Source: an uncultured cyanobacterium (GTDB taxonomy: Bacteria; Cyanobacteriota; Cyanobacteriia; Cyanobacteriales; Chroococcidiopsidaceae). Taken from it: a stretch of DNA of 33,347 bases. The notes under the pieces are model-generated. The model was not told the origin of the DNA, searched no databases, and saw only the letters and a list, made by a program, of their open reading frames with translations. Location of the stretch: positions 1-33,347 of the forward strand of contig CAMIFA010000038.1 of NCBI GenBank assembly GCA_946221495.1, read 5' to 3'. Position 1 is the first letter of the stretch. Every line of letters starts with the position of its first letter. Position numbers and translations under genes: made by a program. This document shows, in pieces, positions 7,027 to 15,204 of this stretch.

Positions 7027-8135
7027 ATGAATTGATTATATCTGAATTATTTGCCGCTCTAGATATTGTTGCTATGGAACGCCTAAATGACGGCTTCTTT
7101 AAAATAATTGGCAATGTACCGGATTGGTTTATTAACTTTTATCCAGAAGTAGTTTTAAAAGCAGATAAATTACTACCAGGGCAAAAGTTTCTTTTTCTAG
7201 AAAACTTTTTAATTGATGCTGAAAGTTTTTGGCTAACAAACTGTACAGGAAAAATTAGGTCTGGTGCATGGAATGAAGTTAATATATCAGAAAATGAATG
7301 TTATCTTGAAGCCTCCGCAGTTTGTTTAGGAGATAAAAAAATATTATTAATTTCTTTAGGAGAAATTGCTGATAGTCAAGAAAAAAATCTGCTCCTGCAA
7401 AAGGGCAGAGAAATAAGCTTAAGTTATCAGAGTTTAGTTAAAGAAATCCAAAAAAAAGAAATTTTAATTCATTGTATTGTACATGATTTAGCAGGACAGT
7501 TAACAGGGATTAATTACTGTTTAGAATTACTGGGATTTCAAAACTTAACGCCTAAAGGTCATGAGTACCTAGAAATTGGTAAGAAGCAATCTAGTAAACT
7601 AGAAATGCTAATTCGAGAAATATTAGATGCATTCTCAGCCGAAGTAGAATCGCTTGATAATTTTATACTTGATCCTGCTGAAGCACCTGATGCACTTGTT
7701 TGTGCTAGAGAGGTAGTAAATGCTTTACTACCAACATTTTCCATAAATAATATGACTTTACAATTAGAATCAGATATTGATACATCAAGAAATTGGAGAG
7801 TTGTTGGTGAAAAATCTCGCTTGGATAGAGTGCTTTTTAATTTAGTAGAAAATGCTTTTCGTCATAGTCCATCACCTTCTACTGTGACAGTTGGTGTTAA
7901 GGAAGATGATGGATTTATTTTGTTGACTATTGATGACGAAGGAGCAGGTGTACCACAGGATATTTCCAATAGTTTATTCCAAAAATTTTCCCAAGGAAAA
8001 AATAAATCTGGTAGAGCTGGTTTAGGGCTTTATTTTTGCCGCATAACAGTTGAACGCTGGGGTGGAACTATTGGTTATGTGAATCGTACTGAAGGTGGTT
8101 CTAGATTTTGGGTGCGTCTTCCCAAACCGAGTTGA
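7023..8135 (+). CDS. Cytosolic sensor histidine kinase
   Basis: A 370-residue kinase without membrane helices. The N-terminal 115 residues look like the N-terminal region of the preceding cyclase-like protein, including an end segment of the form hLLISLGE...LLLQKGREISL. A dimerisation/phosphoacceptor helix follows with His154 in CIVHDLAGQLTGI, a HisKA variant where HDL replaces the usual HEL. The ATPase domain (about 260-368) has the N box LFNLVENAFRHSP (N277), the G1 box IDDEGAGVP and the G2 box GRAGLGLYFCR. No response regulator is encoded in the window, so the phosphoryl acceptor lies elsewhere. The gene overlaps the cyclase-like gene by four bases and ends the cluster; a convergent sulfatase gene begins 58 bases on. 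Confidence 0.92.
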   Translation: MNELIISELFAALDIVAMERLNDGFFKIIGNVPDWFINFYPEVVLKADKLLPGQKFLFLENFLIDAESFWLTNCTGKIRSGAWNEVNISENECYLEASAVCLGDKKILLISLGEIADSQEKNLLLQKGREISLSYQSLVKEIQKKEILIHCIVHDLAGQLTGINYCLELLGFQNLTPKGHEYLEIGKKQSSKLEMLIREILDAFSAEVESLDNFILDPAEAPDALVCAREVVNALLPTFSINNMTLQLESDIDTSRNWRVVGEKSRLDRVLFNLVENAFRHSPSPSTVTVGVKEDDGFILLTIDDEGAGVPQDISNSLFQKFSQGKNKSGRAGLGLYFCRITVERWGGTIGYVNRTEGGSRFWVRLPKPS

Positions 8136-8193
8136 CAAGCAAAAGTTAAGCAAGAGAAGAATCTAGTTGTAACTAAGGCGATCGCCTAACCTA

Positions 8194-9651
8194 TTATGAG
8201 CCATAATGCTCTCGGGTCATCTTCGCCAAAACTGCCGCATCAAGTAATGGATCTATCGTTTGTTGTCGCCACTTCAAAAGTTCCCCGCGCAAAAAGTTTC
8301 GCACATTCTGATAATCTGGATTATTAGCCAGGTTCTTAAATTCAATTCGGTCAACAGTAAGATCATAAAGCTCCTCTACTGGTGGTCGACGACACCTATC
8401 CATAGCAACTCTAGCGGGGTGTCCTATCGCTAGCTTACGTGATTCATCGTAAGCTCTATCTGCATCGATATATAACACCGGATTATTTCGATCGGTTAGT
8501 AGATTGAGGATATATTTGTAGCGCGTATTCCGGATACTCCGGCGGGGATAAAAATGAGGTCTACCATGACTAGTATACTCAGCAGCCAAAACAGTCCGCC
8601 AATTTGTCGTGTTTCCCTGAAATAATTGCATGAGCGATCGCCCTGCTAATTTTGCAGGTACTTTTATCCCAACAGCTTGCAATACTGTAGGCAGAATATC
8701 AACAGTTGAAACTAAGGAATTATTCACTCTATTAGGGCTAATTTTACCTGGCCAGCGCACTAAAAAAGGAATACGTAGACCAGCTTCATAACAAGTCGTC
8801 TTACCTCTAGTGAACGCCGGACCATGATCACCAACAAAAATCACCATTGTGTTGTCAGCCAACCCCGACTGCGTCAGCTTATTCAGCAGCATCCCGATTC
8901 CCGCATCCAAACGCGCGACACCATTGTAGTAGCCAGCAGTCCTTTCGCGCACTAGAGGGGTATCAATGCCTTGCCAAGCAAAAGGTGGAACCTCGCTAGA
9001 ACCAAAAGGCTGTTGAGGATAGCCGTCGAATTGAGTATAGAAGGGAGTATGCGGATCACCATAACTTACCTTTAAAAAGAACGGCTGTTGTGGCTTTTGG
9101 CGTAAAAATTCTGCTGCTCGTTGCGCTATTAATTCTATATCGCGTGTGTCTAGTGACTCTTGCGCCTTGTAATCAAATGGAAAGGAAGCCTCCGGAAATA
9201 CGTGCAGCTTACCAATAATTCCTGTGCGGTAGCCAGCTGCTTTTAATAACTGCGGCAGAGTTCTCACACTAGAGTCCATCCGGTAATTAAAGCCTTCTTT
9301 AGCAATCCCAATTTGTCCAACCGGAGTGTTGTCGGGTGGCAAAAAGCCTGTTTGATGGGGGTAGAGTCCCGTGAATAAACTGCTACGCGAGGAACTACAC
9401 GACGCATGAGTGACATAACTATTGACAAAACGTATTCCTTGTGACGCAAGGCGATTTAAATTCGGTGTTCGGGCAATTGAGTCACCGTAACAGCCAAGAA
9501 CCTGACCTAGATCGTCTGCTGTAATTAACAGAATATTAGTTGGGGTAGCTGTTTGTCCTGATGCAACAAGGATACGTTGACCTATAAAAGCAGAGGCTAG
9601 ACCAATTGCGCTAGAATACTTGACAAACTTCCGTCGTGTAATTCTTTTCAC
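8194..9651 (-). CDS. Tat-exported sulfatase (type I sulfatase / N-sulfoglucosamine sulfohydrolase-like)
   Basis: A 485-residue sulfatase of the alkaline phosphatase superfamily, predicted to hydrolyse sulfate esters or N-sulfates outside the cytosol. The N terminus TRRKFVKYSSAIGLASAFIG is a twin-arginine signal. Active-site positions can be placed: metal ligands D46 and D47 (TADDLG), the modified cysteine C85 with R89, K148 and H150 (GKLH), H201 (DPHTPF), D275 and H276 (GDHGP) and K284. The cysteine motif reads CSSSR rather than the usual CxPxR or CxAxR, so maturation to formylglycine may be inefficient or need a different enzyme. The start is GTG, supported by GGGAGG six to eight bases upstream. 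The gene is isolated, convergent with the histidine kinase. The exact substrate cannot be told from sequence alone. Confidence 0.9.
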   Translation of the reverse strand: MKRITRRKFVKYSSAIGLASAFIGQRILVASGQTATPTNILLITADDLGQVLGCYGDSIARTPNLNRLASQGIRFVNSYVTHASCSSSRSSLFTGLYPHQTGFLPPDNTPVGQIGIAKEGFNYRMDSSVRTLPQLLKAAGYRTGIIGKLHVFPEASFPFDYKAQESLDTRDIELIAQRAAEFLRQKPQQPFFLKVSYGDPHTPFYTQFDGYPQQPFGSSEVPPFAWQGIDTPLVRERTAGYYNGVARLDAGIGMLLNKLTQSGLADNTMVIFVGDHGPAFTRGKTTCYEAGLRIPFLVRWPGKISPNRVNNSLVSTVDILPTVLQAVGIKVPAKLAGRSLMQLFQGNTTNWRTVLAAEYTSHGRPHFYPRRSIRNTRYKYILNLLTDRNNPVLYIDADRAYDESRKLAIGHPARVAMDRCRRPPVEELYDLTVDRIEFKNLANNPDYQNVRNFLRGELLKWRQQTIDPLLDAAVLAKMTREHYGS

Positions 9652-9741
9652 AGAACACCTCCCATCTACCAGCTATATGTATTTTAACTAACCTGTAATT
9701 GTATTGTGATTAAATCTTGAGTGAAACAAACTGCAAATTAA

Positions 9742-9763
9742 TTAAGTAAGTATTATTACTTAA
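9742..9763. repeat. AT-rich 8-bp inverted repeat upstream of the sulfatase
   Basis: TTAAGTAA at 9742-9749 and TTACTTAA at 9756-9763 around the six-base loop GTATTA. It is about 90 bases before the sulfatase GTG on that gene's upstream side and could be an operator-like dyad, although AT-rich DNA produces such repeats by chance. Confidence 0.3.
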
Positions 9764-9807
9764 ATTAGTTACAGAGTTAACAAATATTACAAAGTACTCG
9801 CCAAGGT

Positions 9808-10002
9808 GTGTCTATATCTACTAGCCAGGAAAAAATAGCCACGATTAATTGCGGAAGCGTGGAGATGATGACAACAGAAGTATCTGAAGGGTTGGGAAAA
9901 CTTGATGCAGTAGGCGCTCAAGTAGCCAAAAAATTTGCTACTCTTAATAGTTTCAAGAACGTACCAGAAGCTGTAGCATTTCCCTTAAGTATCAGGCAGT
10001 GA
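9808..10002 (+). CDS. Doubtful small hypothetical protein
   Basis: An open frame of 64 codons with a GTG start, between the divergently placed sulfatase and the convergent Asp-box gene. I do not recognise the product. An internal start at the tandem ATG ATG (9865 and 9868) would give a peptide of about 44 residues beginning MTTEVSEGLGKLDAVGAQVA, which can form an amphipathic helix; a GGAG lies directly before the first ATG, too close for an ordinary ribosome binding site. No signal peptide, membrane segment or motif is seen. It may be a real small protein, a gene remnant, or noise. It is kept because the surrounding 526 bases hold no other coding candidate. Confidence 0.25.
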   Translation: MSISTSQEKIATINCGSVEMMTTEVSEGLGKLDAVGAQVAKKFATLNSFKNVPEAVAFPLSIRQ

Positions 10003-10102
10003 GCATACCAAGTGCAAGATATTAGCTCAAGCAGTACCAAGGGGTAGCAATAGATTACAGAAAGTAAGCATTAACTAGCGAGTAATGGTAATGATTATAG
10101 TG

Positions 10103-10170
10103 GCTAAAATTTAACGGTATTTTTTATACACATTATTTAACGGTATTTTTTATACACATTAAATTTTAGC
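10103..10170. repeat. Perfect 26-bp tandem duplication framed by a 10-bp inverted repeat
   Basis: The 26 bases at 10110-10135 (TTTAACGGTATTTTTT, then ATACACATTA) are repeated exactly at 10136-10161. The unit pair is bracketed by GCTAAAATTT at 10103-10112 and AAATTTTAGC at 10161-10170, exact reverse complements. The structure begins eight bases past the stop of the minus-strand Asp-box gene, so the inverted repeat may serve as its transcript end. Confidence 0.8.
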
Positions 10171-10177
10171 TCCATAC

Positions 10178-12253
10178 CTAGCTACTACTAGTGTTTTCTC
10201 TTATTGGAATTGTAATAATTTTCCATGTATTACCACCATCATTAGACTGGAAAATTTCTTCTTGAGATGTGCCATAAATAGTTTTATCAACTGAATACGA
10301 TGGTGAAAATTGAATTGGCACGCCTGTAGAATGAAAGTCGTCCATGTTTGATAAAGCATGGTTATTAATTAGCAAATTGTTGGCAATTCGGACAAAGGTT
10401 CCACCACCATCAACAGATTTAAATAGTCCTTTACCTTGAACATGGACAATAACTGTGCGATCGCTACGATAATTAGGTGAAACAGCAACCGTCTCAATAA
10501 AACTATTTCCTCCATAGGTAGAACCTGGTAACTTTAACCAACTTTGACCTGCATTTGTTGTTTTAAATAGTCCAACCTGAGTACCTAAGAAAATAGTTTT
10601 GTCTAATTGATAGTTAGGTGAAATCGCCAACTCTAAAATATTTTTGTTTGTCAAACCGTTGTTTATAGCTTGCCATGTACTACCTCCATTTATTGTTTTA
10701 TACACTCCTTGAGTATCAATAGAGATATACATTGTTTTATCAGTCGAGAAGCTTGGTGATATAGCTAAAGACCTAATATATTTACCTGGTGTTGAAAAAA
10801 TAATAGAGCAGTTTTCTCCACTATTTATTGATCTAAAAACTCTACCCTGCTGTGTGCCAAAATAAAGAGTTTTATCAGAAGCAAAGCTTGGTGAAAGTAC
10901 TATTCTACTAGGAGCAAATCCTGGTGCAGCTGCACCAGCACAGTTGATTTTCCTCCAATTACCTCCTCTATCTATAGACTTTAAAATAAAACCATAGGTG
11001 TATGAGAATATTGTATTGTCTACAGAATAATTTGGAGAAAACACCAGATCGCCAATGCGTGTAGTTAGTAAGTTTTTATTAATTGCTGTCCAAGTAACTC
11101 CTTTATTTATTGTTTTATAAAAACCTCCTATATAAGTAGTAGTAGCAACTGTAGAGTCATTTCTATAATTTGGCGACAACGCTAAACCTGTAATTAGTTT
11201 TTTTGGCAAAGTATCCATTTGCCGCCAAATAAGTCCACCATCTGCGGATTTAAATAATCCGTCAAAGCCTGCCAGAAAGAGAGTTTTGTCACCTGCAAAT
11301 GTTGGTGAAATTTTTAAATCTTTAAAATGAGGAACTTTGTGTTTATCTGCCTGCGGATCAGTAGTAATACCTTGACTAAGTTTTTGCCAAGTATTTCCAC
11401 CGTTAGTTGAGCGAAAAACAGCTTGATGCCATGTGGAAGCAAATATAGTGGCATCTGCTCTATAATTTGGTGATAGTACAAGTGACCTAATATCTTTGTC
11501 TGTTATATTAGTGTTCACTGCCGAAAAAGACGTACCACCATTAACAGTTTTAAAAATTCCGCCTGTTGAAGTACCGACAAAAAATGTTTTATCGACAGAG
11601 AAATTAGGGGAAATTGCTATTGCTCTAATAGCTCCACTATTTAAAAAGTGAAAACGCTGGCTCCAAATATTACCCCCATCGGTAGAAAGATACAAAACAC
11701 CACGGGAGTCACCAACAAGCTTATGCTCACTATTAGGTGAAGAAGCTATAGCTGTTATTGGAATAGTATTTTTTATAACTTGAAACCAACTTATACCTCC
11801 ATTGTTTGTTTTATAAAGGCTATGCTGAGAGCCAGTAGCAAAAACAGTTTGATCGGCAAAAGTAGATACCAAATTTATACTTAAACTACCAAGCCCGTTA
11901 TTAATTTTAGTCCATGAAGAACCATTATCTTGTGATTTGTATATACCTACTCCTCTTGACGATAAATATAAAGAGTTACCTGTTGGAGAAAATGCTAAAG
12001 AGGAAAAAGCTGTAGAGCGGTTATCTAAACCATTAACTATTCTTTTCCAAGTAGAACCTCCATTTTGAGACTTTAATAAGTTGTTTCTAACAATAATGAA
12101 TACAGTTTTGTTTTGACTGTAAGTAGGAGATATATCTAATGTATCGATCACATCGTGTGGAGCATGAGCAAATGCTACATTACTATTCGATACTGACAAG
12201 ATTAAACTAAGCGAGAAAATAATATTTCTGCTATTTTTGAATAACTTGTTCAT
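10178..12253 (-). CDS. Secreted protein with 14 Asp-box (BNR-like) propeller repeats
   Basis: A 691-residue protein with a Sec-type signal peptide (charged MNKLFKNSR, then a hydrophobic stretch ending VAFA at about residue 29). The rest is made of 14 repeats of about 45-50 residues, each ending in an Asp-box-like motif such as TNGGNTWQKL, SxDGGxTW or INGGSTWQAI, with a recurrent xDKTIFxGTxxGLFKS strand. Fourteen such units suggest two seven-bladed beta-propellers. Related repeats occur in sialidases, VPS10-like proteins and the photosystem II factor Ycf48. No sialidase FRIP motif or catalytic residues are evident, so an enzymatic role is not supported; a binding or scaffold role outside the cytosol is more likely. 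It stands alone between a repeat-rich gap and the rsmG operon. AAAGG a few bases upstream supports the ATG at 12253. Confidence 0.8.
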   Translation of the reverse strand: MNKLFKNSRNIIFSLSLILSVSNSNVAFAHAPHDVIDTLDISPTYSQNKTVFIIVRNNLLKSQNGGSTWKRIVNGLDNRSTAFSSLAFSPTGNSLYLSSRGVGIYKSQDNGSSWTKINNGLGSLSINLVSTFADQTVFATGSQHSLYKTNNGGISWFQVIKNTIPITAIASSPNSEHKLVGDSRGVLYLSTDGGNIWSQRFHFLNSGAIRAIAISPNFSVDKTFFVGTSTGGIFKTVNGGTSFSAVNTNITDKDIRSLVLSPNYRADATIFASTWHQAVFRSTNGGNTWQKLSQGITTDPQADKHKVPHFKDLKISPTFAGDKTLFLAGFDGLFKSADGGLIWRQMDTLPKKLITGLALSPNYRNDSTVATTTYIGGFYKTINKGVTWTAINKNLLTTRIGDLVFSPNYSVDNTIFSYTYGFILKSIDRGGNWRKINCAGAAAPGFAPSRIVLSPSFASDKTLYFGTQQGRVFRSINSGENCSIIFSTPGKYIRSLAISPSFSTDKTMYISIDTQGVYKTINGGSTWQAINNGLTNKNILELAISPNYQLDKTIFLGTQVGLFKTTNAGQSWLKLPGSTYGGNSFIETVAVSPNYRSDRTVIVHVQGKGLFKSVDGGGTFVRIANNLLINNHALSNMDDFHSTGVPIQFSPSYSVDKTIYGTSQEEIFQSNDGGNTWKIITIPIRENTSSS

Positions 12254-12490
12254 AATAAAGCCTTTTTTGAAGCAAGTATAAAAGTATTTTCATACCCTTT
12301 AGTATCACTATATAACTAGTCAGTAATTTTAAGTGTATTTATGTAGAATTACTAAGTATATTATTGTAAACAACAGCACAAATTTAATACTTAGGTTAGC
12401 TTGAGAGCGAGTTGGCATTGCAGCCAAAAGTAGAAGGTAGGTAATGCAGACATTCCCTAGACACTCAGAGAAACTACCCAAAAATTCAAT

Positions 12491-13174
12491 TTAGTGTGTA
12501 GCAAATCTTCGTAAATAAAGACAGTGACGCTTGCTGTTACTGAAAGGAGTGGAGAAAGCTTCGATTGCTTCGATCGCGCCACCTAATGATTCAACAGTGC
12601 TTTGCAAAGCTGCTGTCTCAGCTGTTGTCCAATTACCCCGATACAGAACTGCTAAACCATCCTGCTTTAAGAAAGGTAGAGCATATTCAGCACAAACATG
12701 AGCCGAACCTACGGCGCGAATTAAAGCGACATCGTAAGACTGGTGATGCTGGGGTTGTTTACCTACCACCTCAGCTCTCCCAACTAAAGTGTTGACGTTG
12801 TGAATATCTAGCTGGGTTAGTAGCGGATCAAGAAAAGTAATTTTCTTCCGAGTGGAATCTAGCAGTGTTACAGTCCACTGGGGAAAAGTAATCGCGATTG
12901 GAATCCCTGGAAATCCTGCACCTGTACCAATATCAATAACTTTACACTCCTTATTTAAATTATCTAAATAAGGTAAAACTCCTCGCAGAGAATCCCACAG
13001 ATGTTTCTCCCAAAACTCAGTAGGTTCAACAATCCGCGTTAAATTTAGCTGACGATTGCCAATTAAAATCAATTCATAAAGACGCTGGAATTGATGTTGC
13101 TGTTGTTTCGTTGGTTGCCAATTTAATTGCTGCCATAGCGCAGTGTTTTCAGGTAGTAGTGGCGGTTCAGACAT
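12491..13174 (-). CDS. rsmG: 16S rRNA (guanine(527)-N7)-methyltransferase RsmG
   Basis: A 227-residue S-adenosylmethionine-dependent methyltransferase that modifies G527 of 16S rRNA. Family marks are NLTRIVEPTEFWEKHLWDSL at about 59-78, the SAM-binding glycine motif VIDIGTGAGFPGIPIAI, and VALIRAVGS later in the domain. Length is normal for the family. It begins three bases after the stop of the ABC ATPase gene on the same strand, so the two are probably cotranscribed. In this organism it is not next to gidA/mnmG, in line with the scattered arrangement usual in cyanobacteria. The call is firm. Confidence 0.96.
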   Translation of the reverse strand: MSEPPLLPENTALWQQLNWQPTKQQQHQFQRLYELILIGNRQLNLTRIVEPTEFWEKHLWDSLRGVLPYLDNLNKECKVIDIGTGAGFPGIPIAITFPQWTVTLLDSTRKKITFLDPLLTQLDIHNVNTLVGRAEVVGKQPQHHQSYDVALIRAVGSAHVCAEYALPFLKQDGLAVLYRGNWTTAETAALQSTVESLGGAIEAIEAFSTPFSNSKRHCLYLRRFATH

Positions 13175-13177
13175 TGG

Positions 13178-13837
13178 CTACGCCGCAGATTGCGGTTGAT
13201 TTGAGTAAGGAGTAATAGGACGTAACTCGCCGTGATTAAGCGTCCAACACTGATCGGCGATCGCTGCTAACTCTCCCGCATCGTGTGTTACCACAAATAA
13301 CGTCCAATCCTTTTTTAATTTTGCTAGTAGATTAACCAATTGCCGACGCATTGACCAATCTAACCCTGCTGTTGGCTCATCTAGCAGTAGTAAATGCGGC
13401 TGACGAATCAATTGTACCGCCAAAGCTAAACGCCGTTGTTGCCCCCCACTCAAAGCTTGGGGTGCAGTCTGTAACCCTAAATGTTCTAGTCCCACTTCTG
13501 TTAAAGCTAGCTTAACTCGCTCTGAACTTAACTCAGGATGTCCCAGCCGTAATTCTTCTAAAATTGTGCCACCACAGAAATGCCGTTCCGGAAACTGAAA
13601 GACTAAGCCGCCGAGTTGTTGCAAATGTTCCGGAGTCAGTTCTTGCTCACGCCAACGAACCTCACCGCTTGTTGGTTCAACTAGTCCAGATAAAATCTCT
13701 AGTAATGTGCTTTTGCCAGATCCACTTGGTCCAATAATTAGCCCTAGTTGCTGCGGTGCTAATTCCAGGTTGATAGATTTTAGAATAGCTGTTGGGCTAG
13801 CTGGAGGATGGTAAACCAAGTTTTTTAGATATAGCAT
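13178..13837 (-). CDS. ABC transporter ATP-binding protein (ECF/CbiO-like)
   Basis: A 219-residue single nucleotide-binding domain. The Walker A motif is GPSGSGKST at about 36-44, the Q-loop sits in LVFQFPERHF, the signature is LSGGQQRR, Walker B is LLLLDEPTAG and the switch histidine is in VTHD. The FQFPE Q-loop context is characteristic of energy-coupling-factor ATPases such as CbiO/EcfA; related stand-alone ATPases are found across cyanobacteria and chloroplasts (the ABCI11/NAP14 group), where a link to metal homeostasis has been proposed. No permease or substrate-binding gene lies nearby, so the partner and cargo are unknown. It is the first gene of a two-gene unit with rsmG. Confidence 0.9.
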   Translation of the reverse strand: MLYLKNLVYHPPASPTAILKSINLELAPQQLGLIIGPSGSGKSTLLEILSGLVEPTSGEVRWREQELTPEHLQQLGGLVFQFPERHFCGGTILEELRLGHPELSSERVKLALTEVGLEHLGLQTAPQALSGGQQRRLALAVQLIRQPHLLLLDEPTAGLDWSMRRQLVNLLAKLKKDWTLFVVTHDAGELAAIADQCWTLNHGELRPITPYSNQPQSAA

Positions 13838-14201
13838 TTATTAACAGTACCAAAAAAATAGATTAGTAATTTAGTTAACTACTGGGGAACAAGCGGAGAA
13901 ATTAAAAGATCATAGATAAGAATTCAGAAGACAGAATATAGGAGTAACCACACAACTAAAGATAGGGATTTCAACTCTCGACAGTTTGGGTGTCGGTACT
14001 TTTAAGCTGATATTTAAAAGACACGAGTAAACTAGTTCTATTCTTCTGTCTCCTATGCTCAAAATCTCATGCTCTTATTTTGGCAGATGGAGCGCTGGTG
14101 CTAGAACGGCACTTAGTTGTAACCTACATCGGATTTGGCTCTGGCGCGATCGCACTTTTAAACTGAATAAATTTCTCAAGGTAGTTTTTTAAGGGTCAAC
14201 T
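13838..14201. other. Divergent intergenic region
   Basis: About 360 bases between the minus-strand ABC ATPase and the plus-strand TPR gene, so it should contain both promoters. No ORF with a good start is seen. AAGGG at about 14188-14192 is the ribosome binding site of the TPR gene. A HIP1 site is present near 14147. I found no convincing RNA gene. Confidence 0.5.
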
Positions 14202-15113
14202 ATGAATTTTTCTGCTTCTCAACTATTTAAGACCATAACCAGTGCAACTGTACTCACCCTCAGCCTTTGGGTTAATCCCACTTTTGCGGCTGATCCGTTT
14301 CGGAATACAAACCAGCACCCAATTGGTGACAATACAGAAGCCGCTTTTAAAGCGATGTTCAAAGAGGGTAACTACCAAGCAGCAGAGCGTTATCTGCAAC
14401 AAGCACAAGCAACTGAAGTCAATGAACCATTAGCTTATGCCCTCCGAGCTTCCTTAGCTTATATGTTAGATAAAGACTTCGACACAGTTAGCTCTAATGC
14501 TGAAAAAGTCTTGTCAACAGCCGCGCAATTAACTAACAAAGACCCCTTACGCGGTAATCTCTACACTGCTGTAGGTCATTTTTTTCAGGGTGCTGTGGCA
14601 ATTAGTCGTGAGGGGACTGTGAAGGGAACACCGCAAGCTTTATCTGCGTTGCGCCAAGTTTATAAATATCTAGACAAAGCGGAAGCAGTTTCTGCTAGCG
14701 ATCCAGAACTTAATTTAATTCGTGGTTACATGGATTTAATGCTGGCGGTTAATTTGCCTTTTTCCAACCCAGAACAGGCGATCGCTCGCTTAGACAAATA
14801 TGCTGGTCCGCGCTATCTAGCTTATCGGGGGTTGGCTATTGGTTATCGAGATTTAGATCAGCACTCGCAGGCGCTACAAGCTGTGGAGCAAGCTTTAAAA
14901 GTTACAGCTAATAATCCTGAATTGTATTATCTCAAGGCGCAAATTTTAGCAGAACAGGGTAAAGCAAAAAACGATCAATCTGTATTGCAAGAGGCTGTTA
15001 CCAATTTTGACAAAGCGATCGCTAAAAAAGCCCAACTTCCCAATGATTTAGTTAAACAAATTGAGCGGGAACGCCGCAGAACCGCAGATCGGATTAGTAA
15101 ACCTGAGCGTTAG
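14202..15113 (+). CDS. Exported TPR-repeat protein, function unknown
   Basis: A 303-residue protein with a Sec signal peptide (hydrophobic ATVLTLSLWV, cleavage likely after NPTFAA at about residue 29). The remainder is helical and has tetratricopeptide-like pairs, for example around EPLAYALRASLAYMLDKDFD (about 75-95), RYLAYRGLAIGYRDLDQHSQ (about 200-220) and NPELYYLKAQILAEQGKAKN (about 239-258). It probably acts as a protein-binding scaffold in the periplasm or thylakoid lumen. AAGGG eight to ten bases upstream fixes the ATG start. The following gene is 216 bases away beyond a repeat-filled gap, so an operon is unlikely. I recall similar proteins in many cyanobacteria without an assigned role. 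Confidence 0.75.
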   Translation: MNFSASQLFKTITSATVLTLSLWVNPTFAADPFRNTNQHPIGDNTEAAFKAMFKEGNYQAAERYLQQAQATEVNEPLAYALRASLAYMLDKDFDTVSSNAEKVLSTAAQLTNKDPLRGNLYTAVGHFFQGAVAISREGTVKGTPQALSALRQVYKYLDKAEAVSASDPELNLIRGYMDLMLAVNLPFSNPEQAIARLDKYAGPRYLAYRGLAIGYRDLDQHSQALQAVEQALKVTANNPELYYLKAQILAEQGKAKNDQSVLQEAVTNFDKAIAKKAQLPNDLVKQIERERRRTADRISKPER

Positions 15114-15125
15114 GGAGTAGGTGAA

Positions 15126-15170
15126 GAGCTGGGGGAGCTGGGGAAACTGGGGAGGCTGGGGGAGCTAGGG
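15126..15170. repeat. Five tandem G-rich 9-bp units
   Basis: Units GAGCTGGGG, GAGCTGGGG, AAACTGGGG, AGGCTGGGG and GAGCTAGGG follow each other without gaps. The runs of four or five guanines every nine bases could in principle form a quadruplex, on the plus strand or in a transcript, just past the TPR stop codon. Confidence 0.8.
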
Positions 15171-15204
15171 GAGCAAAAGGATTATCATATATTCTGGCTC
15201 CTCT

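Larger units (their letters stand above)
9652..10177. other. Gap between sulfatase and Asp-box gene
   Basis: Apart from the doubtful 64-codon ORF, the AT-rich dyad at 9742-9763 and the tandem duplication at 10110-10161, I see nothing here. The right end lies downstream of the minus-strand Asp-box gene and the left end upstream of the minus-strand sulfatase, so the sulfatase promoter should be within roughly 9660-9800. Confidence 0.5.

Noticed and set aside
14085..14166. Short open frame reading LADGALVLERHLVVTYIGFG upstream of the TPR gene
   Set aside because: Only a TTG could start it, there is no ribosome site, and the 28 residues match no small photosynthetic subunit I know.
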